In this document: positions 1 through 10,010 of the stretch, piece by piece
Layout: each line of letters begins with the position of its first letter
Numbering within the stretch: the stretch's first letter is position 1
DNA from: Ryuthela nishihirai
Lineage: Eukaryota; Arthropoda; Arachnida; Araneae; Heptathelidae
Assembly (NCBI GenBank): GCA_038380435.1
Contig: JAWZYU010000129.1
Location: 657,501-721,500, forward strand
Reading direction: 5' to 3'
Length of the DNA stretch: 64,000 nt
Notes under the pieces: generated by a model
The model's input: the letters and a program-made list of their open reading frames with translations, nothing else
The model's database searches: none
Told to the model about the DNA's origin: nothing
Translations under genes and position numbers: made by a program

Positions 1-2106
1 AACCAGGAGACGCTTCCGGTTGTGCGTTAAAAAGAAAGAGGCACATTTGCTGACATTGAGATTCAGGCCGAAGGTGGTACAGTAATCTACAACCGTATCA
101 ATCAACCTCTGCATCCCATGATGCGTAGAACTGAGGATCGTTAGGTCATCAGCATAGGCGAGGACAGTAACCATGTGGTTCTGTATTAACACACCTTCGC
201 CCATTCCCTCAAGCTGGCATATCAGAGGGTAAATGGTTGCATTGAATAGTAGGGGTGAAAGAGGATCACCTTGTTTCACACCCCGAAGGATTTTCACGGT
301 CCGTGACCTTTGTTCGCGGCAACACGCGACGGTGGTGCATCCGTCGTACATGTTGGCGACTAGGTCGCGGAAACCTTCCTCAATGTGCAACCTCTCCAAA
401 GATTTGAGGATGTGTGTATGTCCAACGCTATCAAAGGCTTTAGCTAGGTCCAAAAATGTCACTGCTAGAGTCCCGCGTCCTCGATAGACCATATTGAGGG
501 CCTCGGACAAAATGAAAATGCTCTGAGAACAGCCTGACGCCGGCGTAAAGCCCCTTTGGGAATGATGGAGATCAATTGTGTCTTGGAGTCTCTTCGCAAG
601 GAGTCGTGAGAAAATCCTCCCTATGACATTCCCGATGGTGATGGGGCGCCAGTTTCGCGGAACAGAAAGATCGGTTCCGGCCTTAGGTATCAGTACTCTT
701 TGATGCTGTTTCATTTGTCTCGGAATCATCCGTAGTGTAAGCCAAGATGTAAACATCTGAGCCACAGTAGTCCCAAGACCTTTGGGTAACTCTCGCTTGA
801 TAAAGGATGGCCTTAGCCCGTCTGGGCCTGGTGCAGAGTTCGAGTCCGTGTTAGCGGTGGCTTTCCAAATCTCCGCTTCGGTGATGGGCTCCATGAGTGA
901 CGCTTTAGGTGTTAAGTCAGCGTCGGTGGTAGCAGTCAGTGGATTTTGTTCAAGCTGCCCACATGTCATGTTGGGTGTGCTAAACAGTTCCGTAATGTAC
1001 TGCTCCTGCTGTGCAAGGGTCAATGCACTCTCATGGGAATCTACAACGGTGTTGTCCAGGATATTGCCTACAAAGCGTTTCTGGTTCTTCTGAAACAAGC
1101 TTTGGGCCCTGGCGAAGCTGGTGCATTTGGATTGCCTACTCTCACTCCTCCTCTGTTTTGGCTTGGCGGTGGAAGGACCATCATGGCGTTGCCTAGGTTT
1201 AGGACGTACTTCCCGCCTACTGTGAACAGTTGGCTCGAACAGTTCTTGCTTTCGCAGAAGGGCTGCGATAAGCACCTCCACTTCCTCATCCAACTTCTGC
1301 CTGTGAGTCCAGGATGTCGCCGTGGTCTCAACAGTTTGTGGTACGAGAAACACATCGTTTCCTGGGATTCTGTCCCAGCGACGATGGCCGGCGCATTGGT
1401 CAGAGCTGCGAGCATCAGCAGAATCCTCCATTGGGAATAGGCGTCTCGCCTCTCTCCTAAAGGAGGTTCTTTTGAGCTCGGATCGCTTTTTACGAACTTG
1501 CTTCGGGGACATCGAAGGCATTCGTTTAGCGATGTCCACATTGATGTGGGTGGAATCAGGCAACTCACTTTCCAGTAGTCGTAGTCGAGCTAGATCCGCT
1601 AGCAACCACACCCTAGCTGGAGCCCCTCTGTTTGGTTTAACAGGGGGTGCTGTGCATTCAAGCCGCTGCGCCATGTGCTTCGCCAGATAGCGATGTCTCG
1701 CATGTTGGCTTAGGCCCGATTTGCTGCTAAAGGAGAGGGCGCATTCAGAACATCGGAATGCCCCATCTGCTGCAGCACGTTTCGGGCCCTGGCACTTTCC
1801 GTGGTGAATAGTCATCCCACGAAAATTTTCATGTGTTCGAGAGCATTTGCCACACATAAGTGACAGTGTTCTACCATGACAATTCCGCTGATGGTCTGCG
1901 AAGTCTTGGTATCTTGTCGTAAAACAACCACACAGATCACAACTCACTGTTGTGAAGGGAATCATTAGGAGTGCGACTTGCTGTATGGCTTTGAACACTG
2001 CCGGAACACAATCAGTGCCTCGCCTGACATCCACATCGAAGCTGCTCAACTCGTCACCATGGATAGGTGGTTGGGTTCCAGCTGTAGTCATACTGTCGAT
2101 GTTCAT
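1..2106 (-). CDS. R2-clade non-LTR retrotransposon protein, N-terminal and RT part (partial)
   Basis: Read on the minus strand, the frame is open for 702 codons and runs off the window at base 1. I chose the ATG at 2106 because a TGA lies in frame six codons upstream (2124-2122). Residue 56 begins CDLC, the first of three zinc fingers (about 56-140; two CCHC-like, the third CCHH), the arrangement known from three-finger R2 elements. A Myb-like segment follows (ARVWLLADLARLRLL, then SMSPKQVRKKRSEL). RT blocks follow: APGPDGLRPSFIK, LDLAKAFDSVGH, GVKQGDPLSPLLF (about 607-619) and YADD at 651-654. In this family the protein nicks rDNA and primes reverse transcription from the nick. The thumb and the restriction-like endonuclease lie outside the window. 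With no stop or frameshift seen, this could be a young or active copy. Membership in the R2 group is clear; its exact target is not. Confidence 0.9.
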   Translation of the reverse strand, partial: MNIDSMTTAGTQPPIHGDELSSFDVDVRRGTDCVPAVFKAIQQVALLMIPFTTVSCDLCGCFTTRYQDFADHQRNCHGRTLSLMCGKCSRTHENFRGMTIHHGKCQGPKRAAADGAFRCSECALSFSSKSGLSQHARHRYLAKHMAQRLECTAPPVKPNRGAPARVWLLADLARLRLLESELPDSTHINVDIAKRMPSMSPKQVRKKRSELKRTSFRREARRLFPMEDSADARSSDQCAGHRRWDRIPGNDVFLVPQTVETTATSWTHRQKLDEEVEVLIAALLRKQELFEPTVHSRREVRPKPRQRHDGPSTAKPKQRRSESRQSKCTSFARAQSLFQKNQKRFVGNILDNTVVDSHESALTLAQQEQYITELFSTPNMTCGQLEQNPLTATTDADLTPKASLMEPITEAEIWKATANTDSNSAPGPDGLRPSFIKRELPKGLGTTVAQMFTSWLTLRMIPRQMKQHQRVLIPKAGTDLSVPRNWRPITIGNVIGRIFSRLLAKRLQDTIDLHHSQRGFTPASGCSQSIFILSEALNMVYRGRGTLAVTFLDLAKAFDSVGHTHILKSLERLHIEEGFRDLVANMYDGCTTVACCREQRSRTVKILRGVKQGDPLSPLLFNATIYPLICQLEGMGEGVLIQNHMVTVLAYADDLTILSSTHHGMQRLIDTVVDYCTTFGLNLNVSKCASFFLTHNRKRLLV

Positions 2107-2114
2107 CGAACAGG

Positions 2115-2330
2115 GGTGTTTTCAGGGTTGGAGGCAACTCCTGAGGGCTATCACCGATAAGCCTTAAAAAGTCAGGTGTGTCGGAAGTTTCCGACAGGTG
2201 GTGTTTTCGGGATGACACTCCCGAGGGCTATCACCGTCAAACCAAAAGAATCAAGTCGGGAGTTTCCGACTAAGGGTGTTTACGGGACTTACAAGATATG
2301 CCCGATGGCTTTCACCAGTCAGCCAAATGA
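2115..2330 (-). repeat. Degenerate tandem repeat in the leader of the R2-like element
   Basis: Three imperfect units start near 2115, 2200 and 2275 on the plus strand. Each begins with a GGTGTTTTCRGG-like motif and continues to a GAGGGCTATCACC-like motif. The first two also carry GGAAGTTTCCGAC or a close variant. Spacing is about 75-85 bases. The first unit runs up to the bases just upstream of the chosen start codon, so the array is leader sequence. Tandem leader repeats are common in LINEs and can carry promoter activity; that role is inference here. Confidence 0.6.
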
Positions 2331-3173
2331 TGGTACTCACCTGAAGCGGAGGTCAGGACGCAGGAGTCAGTAACTGCAGTTAGCGACTTCTCACTTACTG
2401 TCTTCCGCCGATCTGGAATTACAGAAAGGGGTTCGACATTAATAAAATAGGCAAGACGCTATGGATACATATGAAACCAATGCCTCTTTTTGACACCATT
2501 CACGACAGCCTAGCATAGGAAAAGAGGGTGGATTCAGTGTGAGAGGCTAAGCCTAGTACCCCATATAGATGATTCGACCCAGGGTTATACCACTTATACT
2601 ACGCGTCCAACACTGATAAAGAGATTTCGTCCTTTATAACTGACTCTGTCATGGAACTTTAATTCCCTCCAGAGCTCCAGGTACTACCACGTGCCCCCAC
2701 TGGCACAGGAGACATTTCTGCCGAATCACCCACTTAGAGTTGCTACTCATTGGGGCTTACCCAACCAGCGAAAGACAGGCTGCAGCACTCTAGAACCATG
2801 TTAGGAATCAAAGAGCTACTAACCCCCCTTAGGAGGACGATTGTTCTCCCTTGACTCCTTCCCAGTGTAGAGACTGGTAAAACCAGATTTACCCACTCGA
2901 GGTCTCTACCTATTTGGGGCTATCTCCACTGTTCAGAAGGCAACGGAGAAAATCAGCCACCACCAGGGGGCAGCAACTATCCACTGAGTCTCCCTACATC
3001 ATATGGTAATTAAATTACCGATATTCTATAAGACACTTCCTTAGGCCTCCCCAAGCCTCTGACAAATTCATGGTCTCTTGACCATGGAATTGGATTATTA
3101 CCTTCCATATTGGAATCGGACTATGTACTACAATTTTGGTTGTCGGACAGAGGGCTGTCATCTACTATGAGAT
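2331..3173. other. Unassigned stretch between the R2-like leader and ITS1-like modules
   Basis: I see no coding frame and no recognisable 28S core sequence here. In particular the usual R2 target context (ACTCTCTTAAGGTAGCC or its complement) is absent. This is either the rest of the R2 5' untranslated region, possibly including its self-cleaving ribozyme, or rearranged spacer. The boundary with the R2 element cannot be set from this sequence alone. Confidence 0.4.
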
Positions 3174-4671
3174 GCAGCATAAGGGATATCATGGACAGAT
3201 CATGCTAATAGTAGGAGGCCCACCTGTTATGGACAGTTGGGCTCGGGGTCCCTCAACCCACTTCTTTTTAAAAGCATGTTTACAATTCATGCGGGTGGGC
3301 CTATATTCCACATGCGGGTGGGCCTATATTCCACATGCGGGTGGGCCTATATTCCCAACCCATTAGGCGGCACCACTGGTGCCAATTTTCTTGGTTGCCA
3401 GTATTAGGTACCAATCACATAAATTGTAGTATCCTTCAAATAAAAATAGCTCCTGAGAGCTACTTGCTCACTATCAGAGATAGTAAGACTTGGTTTGTCA
3501 TCGGAGTCAATGACATATGACGTGCGAACAGTGTTCCCATACCAACACCGGCTCACTATCAAAGATAGGAGACTTTACGTTCGAGAGCCACCCTTTCGGG
3601 TCGCCCACTCGCTCCCAGTTGCGAGATTTTACGTTCGATGGGCGGTTCGTCAAGCCACCCAGCTCACTATCAGATAGCGAGACTTTACATTCAAAGAACA
3701 TCTCAACTGAGTGTCCACTCGCTTCTGGGAAAGCGAGATTTGTTATCGGACAAGGAGCATAAGGGATGTATTGGACAGATCATGTCTCTAGGAGGAGGCC
3801 CATCCGTTTATGGACAGTTGGGCTCGTGGTCCCTCAACCCACTTCCTCTCAGAGGCATGTTTAACAAGTGATGTGGGCGGGCCCGTGTTCCACAGGCCTC
3901 TTGAAACCTAGCACCGCCCATTGGCGGTACCACTGGGCCATTTTTGACAGGCTGCCAGTACTAGGTACTAATCACAAAACTGTTTTATCGTTCAACAAAA
4001 AAACTCAACAGAGCTACTTGCTTGCCATCGAAGATAGCAAGACTTTTACTCGTCCTCAGAGTTGACGAGATTCTGCGTTCGAACAGTGTTCCCATAAAAA
4101 CACTGGCTCAACTATCAGAGATAGGAGACTTTACGTTCAAAGAGCCACCCTTTCGGGTCGCCCACTCGCTCCCAGCTGCGAGATTCTACGTTCGATGGGC
4201 AGCCTTTTCAAGTCACCCAGCACACTATCAGATAGCGAGACTCTGCGTTCGAAGAACAACTCGTCCGAGCTGTCCACTCGCTTCTGGGATAGCGAGATTT
4301 GGAGAGCAATAAGTCATTGCCCACTCGCCCTCTGAGATAGCGAGATTTTATTGGTATGTTTCGGGTAGCTCAGGGGAGCCACCCTGGTTCGCTCTCAGAA
4401 AGCGATAATGCAACAAGTGAATTATCTATCACCCACTCGCTCTCAGAAGCGAGATTTAACAGGTTCGAGTGACAAGTCCTTGCCACTCGCACTCTGTCAT
4501 TGGACAGATTCACTTCTGAGTTAGTGAGATTTTACGTTCGACAGTGATGCAACAATCACCCACTCGACTTCTGAGGTGACGAGATTTGTAAGTCAAGAAC
4601 AATATAACATTGTCCACTCGTTGGGATATAACGAGATTTGTACTCTTCCTGCATGCCTCTCACCTCAAGTT
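3174..4671 (-). repeat. Two ITS1-like modules plus stem-loop array, joined to truncated 28S
   Basis: The segments starting at 3178 and 3767 match each other and match true ITS1 from about 5999. All three share AAGGGATATCATGGACAG or a variant, a GGGCTCGGGGTCCCTCA-like run, CCTCTTGRAACCTAGCACCG (second module and ITS1) and CTAGGTAC. Each module spans about 590 bases and carries short stem-loops of the form CACTCGC...GCGAGA, like the subrepeats in ITS1. A 23-bp unit is repeated three times at 3288-3356. The sense order is 28S D1-D2, module, module, unassigned DNA, R2-like element. A 28S core should occupy this place, so the arrangement is a rearranged or pseudogene rDNA unit, or sequence captured by the retrotransposon. 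Confidence 0.75.
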
Positions 4672-5570
4672 CTCAATCAAGAACAGGATGGGTGGGTGAC
4701 CGACCTACTCGCCGCCAACCGCCGGCACCTCCGCGGGACAACTCCGGCCAGCAGTGGCCACGGCAGGTCGCCCACTTCTCAAGTGGGGAAACACCGCCGC
4801 AGCTCACCTGCCGACTCGCCCGCTCCTCCGGAGGGCACAGCTGGGTCCCAACAGGACCACTCAAACATGGTCGGGGTGTCATGCCACGGATGAGCTGGAT
4901 AAACAACCAGCGACGGAACCGAAGCCCCGCCACCGGCCACCTTCCGGCACTCAGTCCTTATGGCCGATGCATGCATCTACCCAACCGGTTGCGGCGTCCT
5001 ATGAGCGGGAGGAAGTGCGTCAGGGAGGACTTAGACTCTAGGCGCCGACCCGGCCTGGATGGGTCCCTATCAACGATCAACACCACCTCCGCACCACCTG
5101 ACTGAATCCCCCCGCCATCGGATTTCGAGGGCCAACCCGTTTGCCTCTGAGCGGTTTCACATACTCTTGAACTCTCTCTTCAAAGTTCTTTGCAACTTTC
5201 CCTCACGGTACTTGTTTGCTATCGGTCTCACGGCCCTATTTAGCCTTAGGTGGAGTTTACCACCCAATTAGGGCTGCACTCCCAAGCAACCCGACTCCCA
5301 AGAGGTGACATCCAGAGGGGACATAGCAGCTATGGGCCTCGCACCCACTCTGGGTAATAGCCCCGGTCAGGGGGACTTGCTGCACGCTCCACCTCCGGCA
5401 TGATCCCTCCTAAACGCCACATGTTCCAGACGCCCACAGGGGACGCGGAATTCGGCGCTGGGCTCTTCCCCGTTCGCTCGCCATTACTAGGGGAATTCCT
5501 GTTGGTTTCTTTTCCTCCGCTTATTTATATGCTTAAATTCAGCGGGTCGTCTCATCTGATCTGAGGTCGA
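4672..5570 (-). rRNA. 28S: 28S rRNA 5' fragment (D1-D2), truncated
   Basis: On the minus strand the sequence starts with CGACCTCAGATCAGATGAGA and GACCCGCTGAATTTAAGC, the conserved metazoan 28S start. It includes GAGTTCAAGAGTACGTGAAA and CCGCTCAGAGGCAAACGGG before a GC-rich D2 expansion. Homology ends near CACCCACCCATCCTG. The expected continuation CTTGAAACACGGACCAAGG is missing and the ITS1-like stem-loop array begins instead. Only about 900 bases of a gene normally near 4 kb are present, so this copy cannot yield a complete large-subunit rRNA. Confidence 0.93.
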
Positions 5571-5756
5571 CAGTTCTGCTTTCAAATACGACTCCCTCGA
5601 TTGCGGACTCGCAGCTGGCAGCGCAGAAGCATCAAGCTCCGCTATTCCCATGGCCGCGAACCGCACGCCGGGGGAAGTCGGTGAAACTTAAGCCGACGGA
5701 GCCCAGAGGACTCCGACACGGCCACGTAGGGACAGAAGTCCCTTTGGATAGTCTCA
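5571..5756 (-). other. Internal transcribed spacer 2 (ITS2)
   Basis: This is the spacer between the 5.8S 3' end and the 28S start. At about 185 bases it is short for an animal ITS2. It is GC-rich, contains TGAAACTTAAGCCGACGG on the reverse of the window strand or close to it, and has no gene. The borders are set by the flanking rRNA motifs and may be off by a few bases. Confidence 0.85.
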
Positions 5757-5912
5757 TCCGACCCTCAGACAGGCGAGGCCCCGGGTAGGACCCGAGGCCG
5801 CAATGTGCGTTCGAAAAATCAGTGCTCAATGTGTCCTGCAATTCACACCAAGTCTCGCAGCTGGCTGCGTTCTTCATCGACCCGTGAGCCGAGTGATCCA
5901 CCGCTCAGAGTT
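5757..5912 (-). rRNA. 5.8S: 5.8S ribosomal RNA
   Basis: The minus strand starts AACTCTGAGCGGTGGATCAC and contains GATGAAGAACGCAGC and CGAACGCACATTGCGG, the diagnostic 5.8S core. The length of about 156 bases is normal. It lies between ITS1 and ITS2 in the same direction as 18S and 28S. In the ribosome it pairs with the 28S 5' region. No damage is visible in this copy; the 3' border near CTGAGGGTCGG is approximate. Confidence 0.95.
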
Positions 5913-6839
5913 ATACTCTTATTTACAGGAAACTAAGTTCCTTCTCGCCTTAAAAAAGGTAGGACAGAGAAACGGCCTTCTCGTGAGAGAGAGGTGGCGC
6001 AAGGGATATCATGGACAGAACACGCACTGGGAGAAGACCCCAGCTACCCGAAGGCGATGGGGCTCGGAGTCCCTCACAGCTCACTTTCCCACCAGCACGT
6101 GTGGGCGAGAAGCACGCGGAGGGCGGGTCACGTAGAACAAGGGGACCTCTTGGAACCTAGCATCGCCGGGAAGACTGACGGCACCCCCTCGACCGCACCA
6201 ACTCGGGCAGTGGGGACTAGGTACCCTCATACATCGTGCTCTCATGGACAGAGCGTTCGACAGAGCAACCAATATTCCAGTCGCCCGCTCCCCGCCATAG
6301 GCAGTGAGACTTTTTCCTACACTCGATATGGCACCGAGGAGGGTGAGCGACCAATAGTCCAGTCACCCGCTTGCAGCCTACGGTAGCAAGACTTTCTCCT
6401 ACACTCAGTATGGCACTGAGGAGGGTAAGTACGTTCGACAGAGCGACCAATAGTCCAGTCACCCGCTCATGCCGTAGGCAGTGAGACTTTCTCCTACACT
6501 CAGTATGACACTGAGGAGGGTAAGTACGTTCGACAGAGCGACCAATAGTACAGTCACCCGCTCACCGCCGTAGGCAAGCGAGACTTTCTCCTACACTCAA
6601 TATGATACTGAGGAGGGTAAATGCATTCGACAGAGCGACCAATAGTACAGTCACCCGCTTGCTGCCTATGGTAGCAAGACTTTCTCCTACACTCAGTATG
6701 ACAGTGAGGAGGGTAAATGCGTTCGACAGAGCGACCAATAGTCCAGTCACCCGCTCGCCGCCATAGACGGCGAGACTTTCTCCTACACTCAGTTTGGGAC
6801 TGAGGAGGGTCGGCGGAACCTCCCTAAGAAGGACACCGT

Positions 6840-6842
<3 letters not shown>
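5913..6842 (-). other. Internal transcribed spacer 1 (ITS1)
   Basis: This is the spacer between the 18S 3' end and 5.8S, about 930 bases. The part next to 5.8S (5913-6262) is single-copy within the spacer but has homologues in the modules at 3178 and 3767. The part next to 18S is a tandem array, listed separately. Confidence 0.88.
6263..6812 (-). repeat. ITS1 tandem repeat, six units of about 95 bp
   Basis: Units start near 6263, 6345, 6441, 6536, 6633 and 6729. Each contains GAGCGACCAATAGTCCAGTC or a variant and two stem-loops: a CCCGCT...AGCGAG-type stem, and a second stem from TCCTACACTCAGT pairing with ACTGAGGAGG. Stem bases covary between units (CTCAGT/ACTGAG against CTCGAT-type changes), which suggests selection for RNA folding or concerted evolution. 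The spaced, partly palindromic units might look like a CRISPR array but sit within transcribed rDNA spacer. Confidence 0.9.
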
Positions 6843-6875
<33 letters not shown>

Positions 6876-6987
6876 TTTGTTACGACTTTTACTTCCTCTA
6901 AATGATTAAGTTTGGTCATCTTTCCGGCACGCCGGCGCGACCAGGAGGCCGCTCCGAGCGCCAGTCCGAAGACCTCACTAAATTATT

Positions 6988-7033
<46 letters not shown>

Positions 7034-8025
7034 ATCAACACGAGCTTATGACTCGCGCTTACTGGGAATTCCTCGTTCAAGGGGAACAATTACAAGCCCC
7101 TATCCCTCCCCCCCGATAGGGGACCACCTTGTCATGGTGGGGGGGCCTAGGGCCCAGCAACCCGGCTGAAGGCTGTGCCAGCCGGATTGGGTCACCGGTT
7201 GGACATGGCTAAAGCCAACCGAGGTCGAAGATGCTGCCGGCCGGCTTGATTGTCGGTCGGATGGTGACGGCGTCGGAGACCTCACCTCTCAGGGACCTGT
7301 GTGGTCAGTTCAACGGCTCTGCCGAAAGGTACCCCCGGCCTAGTAGGCACGAGCTGTTAAAAAAAAAGTCTGGGTCTTACTAAGAGTCTCCACCCCGGGT
7401 GCCGATCGAGCTTGGATCTTTATATCCTTGCACATTTGCAAACCGGGGAATAGATTAAAGTAAGGTTTCTTCCGGTGGTCAGCTTTCCTTCTATAGGACT
7501 GCTGCCATGTGAGGCCGGGGTTGAGGTGCGCCTATAGGGCGTATTTCTTGCCCCCGGCTCTAGGTAGTCATGGCTTTTCTTAACCAGGTAGTGCTGTCAG
7601 GCGGAACCGGGAATTGCCGTGGTTGCACAAGATCGCAACATAGAGATCAAGCCCCTATCCCTATCACGAAGGAGGTTTAACGGGTTACCCATTCCTGCCG
7701 GAAAGGGATATCACACGCTGATTCCTTCAGTGTAGTGCGCGTGCGGCCCCGGACATCTAAGGGCATCACAGTCCTGTTATTACTCTGTCTCGTGCGGCTA
7801 AACGCCGCTTGTCCCTCTAAGAAGAACGTCCGACTGGAGTGATCAGAACGCCTATTTAGTAGGCTAGAGTCTCGTTCGTTATCGGAATTAACCAGACAAA
7901 TCGCTCCACCAACTAAGAATGGCCATGCACCACCACCCACTGAATCAAGAAAGAGCTCTTAATCTGTCAATCCTTCCAGTGTCCGGGCAGGGTAAGTTTT
8001 CCCGTGTTGAGTCAAATTAAGCCGC

Positions 8026-8074
<49 letters not shown>

Positions 8075-9208
8075 TTTGCAACCATACTTCCCCCGGAACC
8101 CAAACACTTTGGTTTCCCAGAAGCTGCCCGCCGAGTCATATGAGGAACTCAGGCGGATCGCTGGTGGCATCGTTTATGGTTAGAACTAGGGCGGTATCTG
8201 ATCGCCTTCGAACCTCTAACTTTTGTTCTTGATTAATGAAAACATTCTTGGCAAATGCTTTCGCAGTAGTTCGTTTTGCGACGGTCCAAGAATTTCACCT
8301 CTAGCGTCGCAATACGAATGCCCCCGTCTGTCCCTCTTAATCATTACCTCGTGTTCCGAAAACCAACAAAATGGAACCGAGGTCCTATTCCATTATTCCA
8401 TGCACCATTATCCAGGCATCACGCCTGCTTTGAGCACTCTAATTTTTTCAAAGTAAACGTGCCGGTCACCCAAGACAACCGGTGAAGATCATCTAGGGAA
8501 ACCGGCTGGCTGTTCAGGCCAGGCAATAACCACTGTTAGACGGACCGCCTGTCTGGAACTGAGATCCAACTACGAGCTTTTTAACCGCAACAACTTTAAT
8601 ATACGCTATTGGAGCTGGAATTACTGTGGCTGCTGGCACCAGACTTGCCCTCCAATAGATCCTCGTTAAAGGATTTAGAGTGTACTCATTCCAATTACGG
8701 GGTCTCAAAAGAGTCCTGTATTGTTATTTTTCGTCACTTCCTCCCCGTGCTGGGAGTGGGTAATTTGCTCGCCTGCTGCCTTCCTTGGATGTGGTAGCCG
8801 TTTCTCAGGCTCCCTCTCCGGAATCGAACCCTGATTCCCCGTTACCCGTTACGACCATGGTAGGCGCATAACCTACCATCGACAGTTGATAAGGCAGACA
8901 CTTGAAAGATGCGTCGCCGGTACGAGACCGTGCGATCAGCCCAAAGTTATACAGAGTCGCCATGGGATACGGACACGAGGTCCGATTGGTCTTGGTCTAA
9001 TAAAAGCGCTCGTCCCCGAAGGTCGGAGCTCTGCTGCATGTATTAGCTCTAGAATTACCACAGTTATCCAAGTAGTAAGGTACGATCTAAGGAACCATAA
9101 CTGATTTAATGAGCCATTCGCGGTTTCGCCTTAGTTAGGCATGTACTTAGACATGCATGGCTTAATCTTTGAGACAAGCATATGACTACTGGCAGGATCA
9201 ACCAGGTA
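6843..9208 (-). rRNA. 18S: 18S ribosomal RNA, interrupted by a 540-bp insertion
   Basis: The minus strand begins TACCTGGTTGATCCTGCCAG and ends GTGAACCTGCGGAAGGATCA plus TTA, the universal 18S ends. The conserved universal segments (for example GTACACACCGCCCGTCG) are intact. The span is 2366 bases; removing the insertion and one copy of its target repeat leaves 1811, a normal arthropod length. The insertion falls about 1.55 kb into the gene, in the 3' domain near GATAGGGATTGGGGCTTG of other animals. Unless the insert is removed from the RNA this copy is probably non-functional, as known for R-element-inserted rDNA units. Confidence 0.96.
7108..7647 (-). mobile_element. 540-bp insertion in 18S with 15-bp target duplication
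   Basis: The 15-base sequence CAAGCCCCTATCCCT occurs at both edges (7093-7107 and 7648-7662) and once in a normal 18S, so this is a target-site duplication. The insert has no long frame, no poly(A) at either end, an internal run of nine A (plus strand near 7361), and is more GC-rich than the IGS. At its end on the rRNA sense strand it carries a CCACC/GGTGG hairpin and CCCCTATC, the reverse complement of the adjoining target GATAGGGG. Lack of a poly(A) tail and a site in rDNA recall R2-group elements (R8 sits in 18S) and their short internally deleted derivatives. Assignment to such a family is inference; a group I intron would not make a target duplication. Confidence 0.85.
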
Positions 9209-10010
9209 GCTTCTTTTCTACGGTTGCACGAGGCGACGTCAGAACATCACACCGCCCGTAGGCGGCTGGGCACGTAGCAACGACGCACCCATCACTGATT
9301 TAGCTTTTTTAATACGGGTTAGACTCGCAACGACTACACGGTTCGCACTCACATCATCCACATGACCATATAGGTCGGCGGCGAGGAGGCGCAATCAAGA
9401 GATCACTTGGGTCTAGGAAAAATGGCAGGAAACCCCAACTTCATTTCCTTTGGCCACACTTCACTGCAACGACACACGGCCGTGCCAGCAATGGGCCAGC
9501 TGCGGCACGAGAGTGCAGAAGACACGATTATGCACGCCATCCAACTGGCTGAGAGCCACTACTGCAGGCTGAGCCAACAGCAACTCTAATATACTACAAA
9601 ACTGCAGCAACACACATATTTCGTCACCATATGACACACACCTTTACTCTCAGTCCTCTCATAAGTAGTGCCGACCTTCACAACTACAGGCAAAGCCATC
9701 TATCGTCAGACATCGAGGCACGAGAGCAGCGCACTGCGGACGCCGACACCGTCCGCAGCACGTGAACGAGCGCCGTCTAACGGGACTCCAACTACGGTAC
9801 AAAAAACCGGAATCTCGCCTCGCACGAGGCGACGCGCAGCAACACAGAAGGTCTGCAGCTTCGAATGGTTGCTCTCTGAGCTAGCACGTCGCGTGCCACG
9901 CTCTCTCACACCGCGTGGCGCGTTAATACCTAAGGTTCGCTGCTTCGACTAATGCGCACATCACGTTTCCCGCTACTACCAAAGGTCTGTAGCTTCGACT
10001 GATTGTGGTT
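9209..10010 (-). other. 5' external transcribed spacer / rDNA promoter region
   Basis: This GC-rich segment lies directly upstream of the 18S start and ends abruptly at AT-rich spacer near 10010. It repeats a CTTCGA core: GCAGCTTCGAATGGTTGC near 9856, GCTGCTTCGACTAATGCGC near 9938 and GTAGCTTCGACTGATTG near 9990. Its upstream edge is a plausible place for the Pol I start, but animal Pol I promoters are not conserved in sequence, so the position is inference. Frames in this stretch are chance. Confidence 0.6.

Noticed and set aside
946..1690. Long plus- and minus-strand frames in other phases across the R2 region
   Set aside because: They are shadows of the 702-codon minus-strand R2 frame, which carries all the zinc-finger and RT motifs.
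4576..5271. Several overlapping frames of 65-155 codons
   Set aside because: They lie on and antisense to 28S rRNA; the high GC content makes open frames by chance.
6217..6750. Repetitive minus-strand frames (MTGLLVALSN...) and a CRISPR-like look
   Set aside because: They are the ITS1 tandem repeat read as protein. The units are whole-length repeats with folded stems and no unique spacers, in eukaryotic rDNA.
7108..7647. Group I intron in 18S
   Set aside because: A perfect 15-bp duplication flanks the insert, which points to retrotransposition; I see no group I core.
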